Shown here piece by piece: positions 1 through 8,677 of a stretch of 64,000 nt of DNA. Positions within the stretch are counted from its first letter, which is position 1; each line of letters starts with the position of its first letter. The DNA comes from Pseudomonadota bacterium. Its GTDB lineage: Bacteria; Pseudomonadota; Gammaproteobacteria; Steroidobacterales; Steroidobacteraceae. The translations under genes were made by a program, and so were the position numbers. Under the pieces are notes generated by a model. That model had not been told where the DNA came from. It searched no databases and saw only the letters and a program-made list of their open reading frames with translations. The stretch covers positions 78,799 through 142,798 of the forward strand of contig JAJZDX010000010.1 of the NCBI GenBank assembly GCA_021805865.1. The letters are read 5' to 3'.

Positions 1-1
1 C

Positions 2-223
2 GCCCGCAACCGGCTGCGCCCGATCACCATGAGCACGCTCGCCATGATCCTCGCTCTCCTGCCGCTCGGGGCCGCGATCAGCGGCTCCGGCGACCAGATG
101 CTGCAGCCGCTCGCCATTGCGATCATCGCCGGCGCGCTGCTCGAGCTGCCGCTGGTGCTGCTCGCGATGCCGGTGATCATCGGGCTCACCGCGCGGCGCT
201 CGACCCCGATCGCGCACGAGTGA
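2..223 (+). CDS. RND efflux permease, C-terminal fragment (5' end outside window)
   Basis: The reading frame is open from base 2, before the first ATG at 29. It starts with the R-N-R-L-R-P-I-T-M motif that precedes the last transmembrane helices of AcrB/CusA-type resistance-nodulation-division pumps. Two hydrophobic helices and a short polar tail (STPIAHE) follow. Only about 73 residues of a protein normally over 1000 residues are visible, so substrate class cannot be judged. It is a different pump from the complete one at 4088-7330. It converges on the metallo-beta-lactamase gene 12 bp downstream. Confidence 0.8.
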   Translation, partial: ARNRLRPITMSTLAMILALLPLGAAISGSGDQMLQPLAIAIIAGALLELPLVLLAMPVIIGLTARRSTPIAHE

Positions 224-235
224 TCGTCCGCCGTG

Positions 236-1147
236 TCAGCAAGGGCCTGCGCCAGCGCTCCAGCGCCCGGCCGTCTCACCGGCGAGACCCTCGGCCTCGA
301 GCTTCAGCAGGTGCGCGAGCAGGGATCGCTCGGCGAGCGCATGACGCTCCGCGGGCACGTCGTCGTAGACTCTCGCGACCAGGCAGGCGAGGTCAGATGG
401 GGTCGAGTCCCTGAGCACCGCGAGCACCTTGGATTCGCGCCGCAGGCGGTGGCGGATGAGGGCGCGCACGGCCTCGCGGGGCTGGGGCATCAGGGTGCCG
501 TGCCCAGGGGCGAGGCATCGCAGGTCTTCGCCGAGCAGGCGCTCGAGGGAGGCGAGGTAGGCGCCCATGTCGCCGTCGGGCGGATCAATGAGCACCGTGG
601 AGCCCTGGATCACGTGATCGCCGGTGAACAGCAGCCGCTCTTCCTCGAGCAGGTAACAGAGGTGATTGGAGGCATGCCCCGGGGTGTGGATCACGCGCAG
701 CGTCAGATCCTTCCCGAGCCTCAGGCGATCCCCGTCGTCGGGCTGGCGAGCGGGTTGGAAGGAGGCGTCCTGCCCGCGCGTCCGGGTGCTCGTGCGCCCG
801 ATCAGCTCAGCGCCCGTGACCGATTGCAGCGCCAGCGCGCCGGGGGAATGATCCGGGTGAGTATGCGTGACGAGGATGCGCTCGATGCGACCCGGCGCGG
901 CGGCGAGCATCGCCCGCAGGTGCCGCTCGCCACCCGGCCCGGGGTCGATGATGGTCCAGCGCTCCTCTTCGCCGAGCAGATAGGTATTGGTTCCCGGACC
1001 CGTCATCACGCCGGGGTTGGCGCAGGTGAGCCGCCAGAGCTTCTGCGACAGCCGCACCGGCTCTTCAGGCCGGATCGGGATGCTTTCCGCGCACTCGCTC
1101 ATCACTCTGGAGAGATCCGCTCCGCGCCCGCGCGCCTGGCTGGACAT
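236..1147 (-). CDS. Metallo-beta-lactamase-fold hydrolase (LACTB2-like)
   Basis: The 303-residue protein has the HxHxDH zinc motif (HTHPDH, residues 95-100), a downstream TPGH motif, an FTGDHV aspartate motif and a GHG near the C-terminus. These are the usual metal ligands of the metallo-beta-lactamase fold. The N-terminal GPGTNTYLLG segment and the C-terminal helical region resemble the LACTB2/glyoxalase-II-like group, whose bacterial members are hydrolases of unknown substrate. I chose the ATG at 1147, 11 bp after the upstream reductase stop; an ATG at 1102 is also possible. Longer forms would overlap the reductase gene. It is probably cotranscribed with that reductase. Confidence 0.85.
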   Translation of the reverse strand: MSSQARGRGADLSRVMSECAESIPIRPEEPVRLSQKLWRLTCANPGVMTGPGTNTYLLGEEERWTIIDPGPGGERHLRAMLAAAPGRIERILVTHTHPDHSPGALALQSVTGAELIGRTSTRTRGQDASFQPARQPDDGDRLRLGKDLTLRVIHTPGHASNHLCYLLEEERLLFTGDHVIQGSTVLIDPPDGDMGAYLASLERLLGEDLRCLAPGHGTLMPQPREAVRALIRHRLRRESKVLAVLRDSTPSDLACLVARVYDDVPAERHALAERSLLAHLLKLEAEGLAGETAGRWSAGAGPC

Positions 1148-1158
1148 TGCCGGCCGTC

Positions 1159-2214
1159 TCAGCCCGGCAGGGCCGGATAGTCGGTGTAGCCCGCCGGTCC
1201 GCCGCCGTAGAACAGCTCCGGCCGCGGATCGTTGAGCGGCGCGCCGCTCCTGAAGCGCTCCACCAGGTCCGGATTGGCGATGAAGAGCTTGCCGAAGGCG
1301 ACTGCGTCCGCCTCGCCGCGGTCGATCAGACACTGGGCGCTCGACAGCGTCAGTTTCTCGTTGGCGATGAATACTCCGCCGAAGGCGGCCTTGATCTGCG
1401 GGCCGATCCGTCCGCCTTCCGGGTGCTCGCGCGCGAACAGGAACGCGATCCTGCGGCGGGCCAGCTCCCGCGCCACATGGCCGAAGGTCGCCTCGCGATC
1501 GGAGTCCCCCATGGAATGCGAGTCGCCCCGTGGCGCCAGATGCACCCCGACCCGGCCGGGCCCCCAGATGCCGATCGCCGCGTCGGTCACCTCGAGCAGC
1601 AGCCGGGCGCGGTTTTCCACCGACCCGCCGTAGTCGTCATCCCGGCAGTTGGCGCGGTCCTGCAGGAACTGGTCGAGCAGGTAGCCGTTGGCGCCGTGCA
1701 GCTCGACCCCGTCGAAGCCGGCGCGCTCGGCGTTCTCGGCCCCCCGTGCAAAGGCGGCGATGATCCCAGGGATCTCCTCGCGCTCGAGCGCGCGCGGAAC
1801 GACATAAGGCGTTCTCGGCCTGATGAGGTTCACATGGCCCTCGGGCGCAATGGCGCTCGGGGCGACGGGAAGCTTGCCGTCAAGGAAGAGGGGGTGAGAC
1901 ACCCTGCCGACGTGCCACAGCTGCAGGAAGATGCGCCCGCCTCCCGCGTGGACCGCGCCGGTCACCTGGCGCCAGCCCGCCACCTGCTCCTGCGACCAGA
2001 TGCCCGGTGTGTCGGCATGGCCCACGCCCATCGGGGTCACCACGGTGGCCTCCGAGATAATGAGGCCCGCCGAGACCCTCTGGCGGTAGTATTCCACCAT
2101 CAGCTCGTTGGGCACGCGCCGGCCACCGGCCCGCGAGCGTGTCAGCGGCGCCATGACGATGCGGTTGGGGAGGGTGAGCTCGCCCACGGTGAGCGGATCG
2201 AACAGGGACGGCAT
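1159..2214 (-). CDS. Old-yellow-enzyme-family NADH:flavin oxidoreductase (NemA-like alkene reductase)
   Basis: The 351-residue FMN-binding TIM barrel begins SLFDPLTVGELTLPNR and carries MAPLTRSRA, QLWHVGR and the HGANGYLLDQFLQD segment. In the latter the His/Asn pair binds the carbonyl of the substrate. These are hallmarks of N-ethylmaleimide reductase/xenobiotic reductase enzymes, which reduce activated C=C bonds and nitro groups with NAD(P)H. A longer open frame upstream runs through the regulator gene and is a shadow. The next gene upstream is the ArsR-family regulator on the same strand, about 50 bp away, so electrophile or sulfur-stress control is possible but only inferred. Confidence 0.9.
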   Translation of the reverse strand: MPSLFDPLTVGELTLPNRIVMAPLTRSRAGGRRVPNELMVEYYRQRVSAGLIISEATVVTPMGVGHADTPGIWSQEQVAGWRQVTGAVHAGGGRIFLQLWHVGRVSHPLFLDGKLPVAPSAIAPEGHVNLIRPRTPYVVPRALEREEIPGIIAAFARGAENAERAGFDGVELHGANGYLLDQFLQDRANCRDDDYGGSVENRARLLLEVTDAAIGIWGPGRVGVHLAPRGDSHSMGDSDREATFGHVARELARRRIAFLFAREHPEGGRIGPQIKAAFGGVFIANEKLTLSSAQCLIDRGEADAVAFGKLFIANPDLVERFRSGAPLNDPRPELFYGGGPAGYTDYPALPG

Positions 2215-2264
2215 GGTGGTTTGCAGAAGCTCCGCGTGGAATTCCCGTATTGAACCACGGGGGG

Positions 2265-2651
2265 TCAGGCGCCGCAAAATTCCTCGTGAAGCACGCCGAG
2301 TACACGCGTAACGAGGCCCGGAGTCAGAGAATAGTACACCGTCTGCGATTGCCGATCCGTGCGCACGACCCCGGCCTTTCGCAGCACCGCGAGGTGCTGG
2401 GAAAGCGCCGATTGGCTGAGCGGCACACGCTCGTTGAGCTGTCCCACCGAGAGAGGTCCCGGCACCAGATGACACAGGATCATCAAGCGCTGCTCGTTGG
2501 CGAGCGCCCGCAGGACGCCGGCCGCCTGGACGCAGTGCGGCTGCATCTCCTGGGCGGCTCGCTCGAGCGCGGACGCAGAGGATGCCTCGCGGCGGCGACT
2601 CATGGACGTGGCGGACTCGCGGTGGCTGCTCACGACCGAAGTGTAATCCAT
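2265..2651 (-). CDS. ArsR-family repressor, BigR/SqrR-like persulfide sensor
   Basis: The 128-residue winged-helix protein has a recognition region (VPLSQSALSQHLAVLRKAG) typical of ArsR/SmtB regulators. It lacks the classical CVC metal motif. It has one cysteine in RLMILC (C60) and one near the end in EEFC (C126). The 66-residue spacing equals that of the sulfur-sensing pairs in SqrR (C41/C107) and BigR (C42/C108), recalled from the literature, in which the pair forms a polysulfide bridge that releases DNA. A third cysteine (C40) lies in the extended N-terminus. The ATG at 2651 is preferred over an upstream GTG. It is divergent from the SQR/RND operon it probably represses. Confidence 0.85.
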   Translation of the reverse strand: MDYTSVVSSHRESATSMSRRREASSASALERAAQEMQPHCVQAAGVLRALANEQRLMILCHLVPGPLSVGQLNERVPLSQSALSQHLAVLRKAGVVRTDRQSQTVYYSLTPGLVTRVLGVLHEEFCGA

Positions 2652-2669
2652 ACGCCACTTAATTACCAC

Positions 2670-2697
2670 TTGCTAATTTAGAACACACTAATACAAT
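2670..2697 (+). promoter_or_regulatory. Sigma-70-type promoter for the DUF2892-RND-SQR operon
   Basis: TTGCTA (2670-2675) and TACAAT (2692-2697) are separated by 16 bp in a conspicuously AT-rich stretch of an otherwise GC-rich window. The predicted start is near 2704, about 45 bp before the first ATG of the operon. The regulator reads the other way from this region. Confidence 0.5.
2673..2681. promoter_or_regulatory. Candidate operator of the ArsR-family repressor
   Basis: CTAATTTAG is a perfect odd palindrome (CTAA-T-TTAG) overlapping the -35 element and the spacer of the predicted promoter. That is where a repressor would block polymerase. No second full copy is visible in the region. Assignment to this regulator is inference from position. 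Confidence 0.35.
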
Positions 2698-2749
2698 GTG
2701 CCGCAAGCCGGACGGCACATCCGCTCCGGCACCGCACGGGAGGCCGCAT

Positions 2750-2950
2750 ATGTCAATCGATCGCGTTGTGTTCGCTTTCGCCGGGACCGTGGTGCTTGCC
2801 GGCACCTTGCTCGGTTGGATCGCCAGTCCCTGGTGGCTGCTGCTGCCGGTCTTCGTGGGCGCAAACATGCTGCAGGCGGCCTTCACCGGCTGGTGTCCGC
2901 TGGCGATGTTGCTGAAGCGCCTGGGGGTCAAGCCAGGCGCGGCGTTCTGA
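2750..2950 (+). CDS. DUF2892 small inner-membrane protein (YgaP membrane-domain-like)
   Basis: This 66-residue protein is almost entirely two transmembrane helices around a short turn. It has the family pattern of a first helix rich in G/A/L, a PWWLLLPVFVGANMLQAAFTGWCP segment and a C-terminal LLKRLGVKPG. DUF2892 is the membrane part of E. coli YgaP, where it is fused to a rhodanese and controlled by YgaV, itself a BigR-type regulator. Here the rhodanese domain is absent. The ATG at 2750 follows a GGGAGG ribosome-binding site. It is the first gene of the rightward operon, with 26 bp to the next start. Confidence 0.85.
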   Translation: MSIDRVVFAFAGTVVLAGTLLGWIASPWWLLLPVFVGANMLQAAFTGWCPLAMLLKRLGVKPGAAF

Positions 2951-2976
2951 GCCGGACCGCGCAAAGCAGGCGACAC

Positions 2977-4050
2977 ATGGCTCAGGTCAGATTCAGGCTC
3001 GCCGCCGCGCTCGCGGCCGGGGTGCTCGCAGGATGTGGTGCGAGGCATGCGCCGCCGCCCCCCCGGGCCGAGGCGCCGTTGACCTCGGTGCGCATCGAGC
3101 CGGAGCGGATTCCCGCGGAACGGCTCTTCGACGGCGTGGTTCAGGCCGCCAACCGGGCCACGATGGTCGCTCAGACCTCCGGGCGGGTCGCGGCCGTCTA
3201 TCGCGACGTCGGCGATGTCGTGCCCGCCGGCGCGTTGCTCCTGCGCTTGCGCGCGACCATGCAGCGGGCGGATCTGCTCAAGGCGCATGCCGCCCTGCGC
3301 GCCGCCCGCGCCCGGGCCAAGGAGGCGCAAACCCGTTACCGGCGCATTCGCGACATGTACGACCAACGGGTCGTGCCCAAGGCGGACTTTGACCGGGTGA
3401 GGGCCGATCGGGACGCCGCGGTGGCCCGGATGAATGCGGCCCGCGCCGCGCTCGAGAGCGCCACCGAGGGCGTCGCCTATACCGAGATCCGCGCCCCTTA
3501 CGCGGGCGTCGTCATCCAACGCCTGGTGCAGGTGGGCGAGGCGGTGGCGCCGGGCACGCCCCTGGTGAAGGTGGCGTCGCTGAAGGACCTGCGGGTCGTG
3601 GTGAGCGTGCCCCAGTCGCTCGCCGGGACGGTGCGCCGGGCCGGCAAGGGAATGGTGTACGTCGCAGGCTCACCCGTCGCGGCGCAGCGGGTGACGGTGT
3701 TTCCGGCCGCGTCCGCCCTGTCCAACACCTTCCGTGTCCGGCTGGCGCTGCCTGCCGGCACGCGCGGGCTGTATCCCGGCATGGTCGTGCGGGCGGGGTT
3801 CGTGACCGGCGTGCACACGCGGCTGCTGGTGCCCTGCAGCGCCGTCGTCAGGCGCAGCGCCGTCACCGCGGTCTATCTCGTTCAGCCGAACGGCAACGTG
3901 CTGATGCAGCAGGTGCGCCTCGGAGAGCGTCGCGGCAACCGCATCGAGGTGCTCTCGGGCCTGATGGCGGGCGATCGTGTGGCGCTCGATCCGCTCGTGG
4001 CGATGCAGAGGCTCGAGCCCTTCCCGGACAGGTCGGGAACGGCGCGATGA
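2977..4050 (+). CDS. RND efflux periplasmic adaptor (membrane fusion lipoprotein)
   Basis: The 357-residue protein starts with a lipoprotein signal whose lipobox VLAGC puts the lipidated cysteine at residue 20. It continues with a biotinyl-lipoyl half (SGRVAAVYRDVGDVV), an alpha-helical hairpin rich in A/R/K, the second lipoyl half (YTEIRAPYAGVV) and beta-barrel/membrane-proximal domains. This is the HlyD/AcrA family layout. The adaptor joins the inner-membrane pump encoded next to an outer-membrane TolC-like channel encoded three genes downstream. The ATG at 2977 gives a clean signal peptide. The longer open frame upstream is not used. Confidence 0.92.
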   Translation: MAQVRFRLAAALAAGVLAGCGARHAPPPPRAEAPLTSVRIEPERIPAERLFDGVVQAANRATMVAQTSGRVAAVYRDVGDVVPAGALLLRLRATMQRADLLKAHAALRAARARAKEAQTRYRRIRDMYDQRVVPKADFDRVRADRDAAVARMNAARAALESATEGVAYTEIRAPYAGVVIQRLVQVGEAVAPGTPLVKVASLKDLRVVVSVPQSLAGTVRRAGKGMVYVAGSPVAAQRVTVFPAASALSNTFRVRLALPAGTRGLYPGMVVRAGFVTGVHTRLLVPCSAVVRRSAVTAVYLVQPNGNVLMQQVRLGERRGNRIEVLSGLMAGDRVALDPLVAMQRLEPFPDRSGTAR

Positions 4051-4087
4051 GCGCCCTCGTCGGGCCTGCCCGGGGCGGGAGCCGCAC

Positions 4088-7000
4088 ATGAGCGAGAAGC
4101 TCGGCTTCAGCGGGCGCCTGGCGAGCCGCTTCCTGCACAATCAGATCACCCCGCTGCTCGCGATTCTCGCGGTGGGCATGGGTCTGTTCGCGCTGGCCAT
4201 CACTCCGCGCCAGGAAGACCCCGACATCAACGTCACCTTCGCCAACGTGTTCGTTCCCTTTCCCGGGGCCTCCTCGCGCCAGGTTGAGCGCCAGGTCACC
4301 ACGCCTCTCGAGCAGGTGCTCGACTCGATCCGCGGCATCAAGCACATCTACTCCGTGTCCCGCCCCGGGCTCGCGGTCCTGACAGTGCAGTACAAGGTCG
4401 GCCAGCCGCGCACCACGGCCATCGTGCGCCTGTACAACGCCATCTATTCGCACCGCAACCTGTGGCCGCCCGGTTCCGGCATCCTGAGGCCGCTCGTGCG
4501 GCCCATGGGCATCGATGATGTGCCCTTCATGACGCTGACGCTGTGGACGACCGATCGCGGCCGCGGCTCCTACCAGCTCGGGGAGGTGGCGCGCGCCATC
4601 GAGACCCAGCTGCAGCGCGTGCCGGGCACGCGCAAGGTGTCCACGATCGGGGCGCCCGAGAGTCTCGTGCGCGTGCGCCTCGATCCGGGCAAACTCGCCG
4701 CCTACGGACTCGCGGCGAGTGACATCGAGCGCTCGCTCCAGGCGGCCAACCTGACGCTGCAGGCCGGCTCGCTCATCGGGGGCGATCGCGTGGTGCCGGT
4801 GCAGGCCGGCCAGTTCCTCGCCAGCCGCGAGGAGGTGGCCGACCTCGTGGTGGGCGTGCATGACGGGCGGCCCGTGTATCTCGCCGAAATCGCCGACGTG
4901 GCCTTTCAGCCCGATGCGCCGCATTCGTACGTGTGGTTCGGCACCGGCCCGGGCGCCGCCCGGCGCAGCCTGCCCGAGGTGAGCTACGCGCCCGCGGTCA
5001 CCATCGCCATCGCCAAGAAGACGGGCACGAACGCCAGCACCATCGCCGATGAGGTGCTCCAGCGCCTGCACCAGCTGAGCGGCACGTACATTCCCGCGGG
5101 AGTGCACATCACCGTCACGCGCAACTACGGACACAGCGCCGATGAGAAGGCGATGAAGCTCATCGAGAAGCTCATCGAAGCCACCCTCTCGGTCGTCCTG
5201 CTCGTCTTCCTCACCATGGGCCGGCGCGAGGCGGTGGTCGTGGGCGCGGCGGTCGGCGTCACCCTGATGGCGACGCTGTTCGCCTCGTGGGCGTGGGGAT
5301 TCACCATCAACCGCGTGTCGCTGTTTGCCCTGATCTTCTCCATCGGCATCCTGGTCGACGATGCGATCGTGGTGGTCGAGAATGTCCACCGGCACATGCG
5401 CCTCGGCGGCGGCACGCTGAGCGACATCATTCCGGTGGCGGTCGATGAGGTCGGCGGACCGACCATTCTTGCCACCTTCACCGTGATCGCCGCGCTCATG
5501 CCCATGGCGTTCGTCGGCGGGATGATGGGGCCGTACATGAGCCCCATTCCGATCAACGCCAGCTCCGGGATGCTGCTCTCGCTCGCGGTGGCGCTGATGT
5601 TCACCCCGTGGCTGTGCCGCAAGCTCCTCTCCCACAGCCACATTCCGCCCACCGAGCATGCCGCGGAGCCGCCCCTGCTGAGGCTGTTTCAGCGTCTGGT
5701 CGGGCCCTTTCTCGCGGGCGTCAAGGGCCGCAAGCGGCGCCGCTGGCTCTTTGGGGCGATCGTGGCGGCGATCCTGCTGGCGATCGGCCTGGTGATCGCC
5801 AAGGCGGTGGTGCTGAAGATGCTGCCCTTCGACAACATGTCGGAATTCGAGGTGGTGGTGGAGATGCCGGTCGGTACCACCGTCGAGACCACCGCCCGCG
5901 TGCTCGATGCGCTCGCGCAGGTCATCGCGCGGGTGCCGGAGGTGAGCGACTACCAGGTCTATGCGGGCACGCATGCGCCCGTGAATTTCAACGGCCTGGT
6001 CCGCCAGTACTACCTGCGCCAGGGGCCCCGATACGGGGAGATCGCCGTGGAGCTCGTTCCGAAGGACGAGCGCAGCCGCCAGAGTCATGCGATCGCCCTC
6101 GCCGTGCGGCCGGCGCTTGCCGCCGTCGCCCGCCGCTACGGCGCGTCCCTGCAGGTGGTCGAGGTGCCCCCGGGGCCGCCGGTGCTCGCGCCCATCGTGG
6201 CCGAGATCTTCGGTCCGAGCTATGCCATGCAGCGCCGGCTCGCGCTGCAGATCCGCAAGGTGTTCGACACCACCCCCAATGTCGTCGATACCTACGACAC
6301 GGTCGAGGCGCATGCCCGGCGCCTGCTCGTCGATGTCGATCGGCAGAAGGCGGCGCTTCTCGGTGTCTCGCAGGCGCAGATCGCGCGCACGCTCTCGATG
6401 GCGCTCTCCGGGTATGACGCGACCTATGTGCACATCGGCCGCGAGCGCCAGTTGATTCCGGTGCGCCTCGAGCTCTCTCCGGCCAACCAGGCGAGGATCG
6501 GCCGGGTGCTTTCGCTGCGGGTGCGCGCTTCGGATGGCGCGCTCGTGCCGCTCTCGCAGCTCGTGCGGGTGCGCAAGAGCACCTGGGACGGCGCGATCTA
6601 TCAAAAGGACCTCATGCCCGTGACCTATGTCATGGGGGACATGGCAGGTCCCCTCGACAGTCCTCTTTACGGCATGTTCGACATCTCCGCGCGGCTGCGC
6701 CGGCTGAAGATCGCCGGTCGGACCCTCGAGCAACGCTTCATCAGCGTGCCGTCCAACCCGAACCGCTTCGCGCTCAAGTGGGGCGGCGAATGGCAGGTCA
6801 CCTACGAGACCTTCCGCGACATGGGAATCGCCTACGCCGTGGGGCTGGCGCTCATCTACCTGCTGATCGTGGCGCAGTTCGGCTCCTACGTGGTGCCGTT
6901 CATCATCATGGCGCCGATCCCGCTCACCATCATCGGCGTGATGCCCGGGCATGCGCTGCTTGGCGATCAGTTCACCGCCACCTCGATGATCGGCATGATT

Positions 7001-7330
7001 GCGCTCGCCGGCATCATCGTGCGCAATTCCATCCTGCTGGTCGACTTCGTCGACGGCGCCGTGCGGGCCGGCTACCCGCTCGAGGAAGCGGTGGTTCGAG
7101 CGGGGGCGATCCGTGCCAAGCCGATCGTCCTCACCGCGGTGGCCGCGATGCTCGGCGCGGTGTTCATCCTGTCCGACCCGATCTTCACCGGTCTGGCGGT
7201 CTCGCTCCTGTTCGGCATCTTCGTCTCGACGCTTCTCACGCTCGTCGTGATCCCGATCCTCTATTACGTCTATCTGAAGCGCAAAGAGGCGAGCGTGGTG
7301 CGCGCGCCCGAGGCGGCGGCTCATGAGTGA
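4088..7330 (+). CDS. RND-superfamily efflux pump, inner-membrane subunit
   Basis: The 1080-residue protein has the expected architecture: helix 1, a large periplasmic porter domain (PGASSRQVERQVTTPLE), helices 2-6, a second porter domain, and helices 7-12. Helix 4 has the Asp pair of proton-coupled multidrug-type pumps in ILVDDAIVVVENVHRH (D424, D425). The heavy-metal (CzcA) type usually has a different residue set there. The C-terminal half keeps IAGIIVRNSILLVDF. It begins 37 bp after the adaptor stop and is followed by SQR and TolC genes, so it forms a complete tripartite exporter. Substrate is unknown; context suggests a sulfur compound or a toxic product of sulfide stress. Confidence 0.95.
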   Translation: MSEKLGFSGRLASRFLHNQITPLLAILAVGMGLFALAITPRQEDPDINVTFANVFVPFPGASSRQVERQVTTPLEQVLDSIRGIKHIYSVSRPGLAVLTVQYKVGQPRTTAIVRLYNAIYSHRNLWPPGSGILRPLVRPMGIDDVPFMTLTLWTTDRGRGSYQLGEVARAIETQLQRVPGTRKVSTIGAPESLVRVRLDPGKLAAYGLAASDIERSLQAANLTLQAGSLIGGDRVVPVQAGQFLASREEVADLVVGVHDGRPVYLAEIADVAFQPDAPHSYVWFGTGPGAARRSLPEVSYAPAVTIAIAKKTGTNASTIADEVLQRLHQLSGTYIPAGVHITVTRNYGHSADEKAMKLIEKLIEATLSVVLLVFLTMGRREAVVVGAAVGVTLMATLFASWAWGFTINRVSLFALIFSIGILVDDAIVVVENVHRHMRLGGGTLSDIIPVAVDEVGGPTILATFTVIAALMPMAFVGGMMGPYMSPIPINASSGMLLSLAVALMFTPWLCRKLLSHSHIPPTEHAAEPPLLRLFQRLVGPFLAGVKGRKRRRWLFGAIVAAILLAIGLVIAKAVVLKMLPFDNMSEFEVVVEMPVGTTVETTARVLDALAQVIARVPEVSDYQVYAGTHAPVNFNGLVRQYYLRQGPRYGEIAVELVPKDERSRQSHAIALAVRPALAAVARRYGASLQVVEVPPGPPVLAPIVAEIFGPSYAMQRRLALQIRKVFDTTPNVVDTYDTVEAHARRLLVDVDRQKAALLGVSQAQIARTLSMALSGYDATYVHIGRERQLIPVRLELSPANQARIGRVLSLRVRASDGALVPLSQLVRVRKSTWDGAIYQKDLMPVTYVMGDMAGPLDSPLYGMFDISARLRRLKIAGRTLEQRFISVPSNPNRFALKWGGEWQVTYETFRDMGIAYAVGLALIYLLIVAQFGSYVVPFIIMAPIPLTIIGVMPGHALLGDQFTATSMIGMIALAGIIVRNSILLVDFVDGAVRAGYPLEEAVVRAGAIRAKPIVLTAVAAMLGAVFILSDPIFTGLAVSLLFGIFVSTLLTLVVIPILYYVYLKRKEASVVRAPEAAAHE

Positions 7331-7396
7331 CGGGCGCGCCATCCCGATGTTCGACCCGGTCACTTGCCTGCGAGAGCTTCTCTCCTGGGGGTTGTC

Positions 7397-8677
7397 ATGG
7401 CACACGTAGTCATCATCGGTGCGGGCCTGGGGGGCGTCCCCTGCGCCTACGAGATGCGCAAGCGTCTCGGCAAGGCGCATCACGTGACGCTCATCGGCTC
7501 CTCGTCCTATTTCGAGTTCACCCCGTCCAATCCCTGGGTGGCCGTCGGCTGGCGGGACCGGGCTCAGACCCGCGTGAGCCTGCACGATCCGCTCACCGCC
7601 AAGGGTGTCGACTGGATCGACACCCCTGTGGTCTCGATCGATGCCGAGGGCCGGATCCTGACGCTCGCCGATCAACGGACCCTGGCCTATGACTATCTGG
7701 TGATCACCACGGGGCCGAAGCTCGCCTTCGAGGAGGTGCCGGGCCTGGGCCCCGACGGGCACACCCAGTCGATCTGTACCCAGGAGCACGCGGTGAGGGC
7801 CTGGGAGGAATATCAGCGATTGCTGCAGCAGCCGGGTCCGGTGGTGGTCGGGGCGGCACAGGGGGCGAGCTGTTTCGGACCGGCGTACGAGTTTGCGATG
7901 ATCCTCGATGCGGATCTTCGCAAGCGCAAGCTGCGCGACCGTGTGCCGATCACCTTCGTCACCAGCGAGCCGTACATCGGGCACATGGGCCTGGGGGGCG
8001 TGGGCGACAGCAAGGGGCTGATGGAATCGGAGCTTCGCCAGCGCCACATCAAGTGGATCACCAACGCCAGGGTGGGCGCCGTCGGGGAGGGCTCGATGAC
8101 CGTGATCGAGCACGCGGAGGACGGCAAGCCGAAAAAGGAGCACGAGCTCGGCTTTCGCTTCGCCATGGTGCTGCCGGCATTCAAGGGCGTAGATGCGGTG
8201 GCCGCGGTCCCGGGGCTGTGCAACCCGCGCGGCTTCGTGCTCATCGACGAGCATCAGCGCTCGAAGAAGTACCCCAACATCTTCTCGGCCGGCGTATGCG
8301 TCGCCATCCCTCCCGTGGAGGCGACCCCGGTGCCGACCGGCGCGCCCAAGACCGGCTACATGATCGAGTCGATGGTGACGGCGATCTGCGAGAACATCGC
8401 CGCGGAGCTCACCGGGCGGCCGGGGACGGCGTGCGCGACCTGGAATGCGGTGTGCCTCGCCGACTTCGGCGACACCGGCGCGGCGTTCGTGGCGTTGCCG
8501 CAGATCCCGCCGCGCAACGTCACCTGGACCAAGGTGGGCAAATGGGTGCACCTCGGCAAAGTGGCCTTCGAGAAGTACTTCCTGCGCAAGGTGCGTACCG
8601 GATCGATCACCCCGCTGTACGAGAAATACGTGCTCAAGATCCTCGGCATCGGCTCGCTCAAGAGCACGGGAACATGA
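7397..8677 (+). CDS. sqr: Sulfide:quinone oxidoreductase (SQR-family flavoprotein)
   Basis: The 426-residue FAD enzyme has an N-terminal VIIGAGLGG dinucleotide motif and the SQR/FCSD-specific segments GASCFGPAYEFA and GVCVAIPPVE. Cysteines at 127, 159 and 353 fall almost where A. ferrooxidans SQR has its three conserved cysteines (128, 160, 356, from memory). The two that form the trisulfide bridge and the one near FAD therefore appear present. The enzyme oxidises sulfide to sulfane sulfur and passes electrons to the quinone pool at the inner membrane. An additional Cys16 sits just after the nucleotide motif. The ATG at 7397 is chosen; a longer frame adds 11 residues. Its stop overlaps the next start (ATGA). 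Confidence 0.92.
   Translation: MAHVVIIGAGLGGVPCAYEMRKRLGKAHHVTLIGSSSYFEFTPSNPWVAVGWRDRAQTRVSLHDPLTAKGVDWIDTPVVSIDAEGRILTLADQRTLAYDYLVITTGPKLAFEEVPGLGPDGHTQSICTQEHAVRAWEEYQRLLQQPGPVVVGAAQGASCFGPAYEFAMILDADLRKRKLRDRVPITFVTSEPYIGHMGLGGVGDSKGLMESELRQRHIKWITNARVGAVGEGSMTVIEHAEDGKPKKEHELGFRFAMVLPAFKGVDAVAAVPGLCNPRGFVLIDEHQRSKKYPNIFSAGVCVAIPPVEATPVPTGAPKTGYMIESMVTAICENIAAELTGRPGTACATWNAVCLADFGDTGAAFVALPQIPPRNVTWTKVGKWVHLGKVAFEKYFLRKVRTGSITPLYEKYVLKILGIGSLKSTGT

Noticed and set aside
400..420. GGTCGAGTCC resembling a tRNA T-arm.
   Set aside because: It lies inside the metallo-beta-lactamase gene and no acceptor stem or anticodon arm can be built around it.
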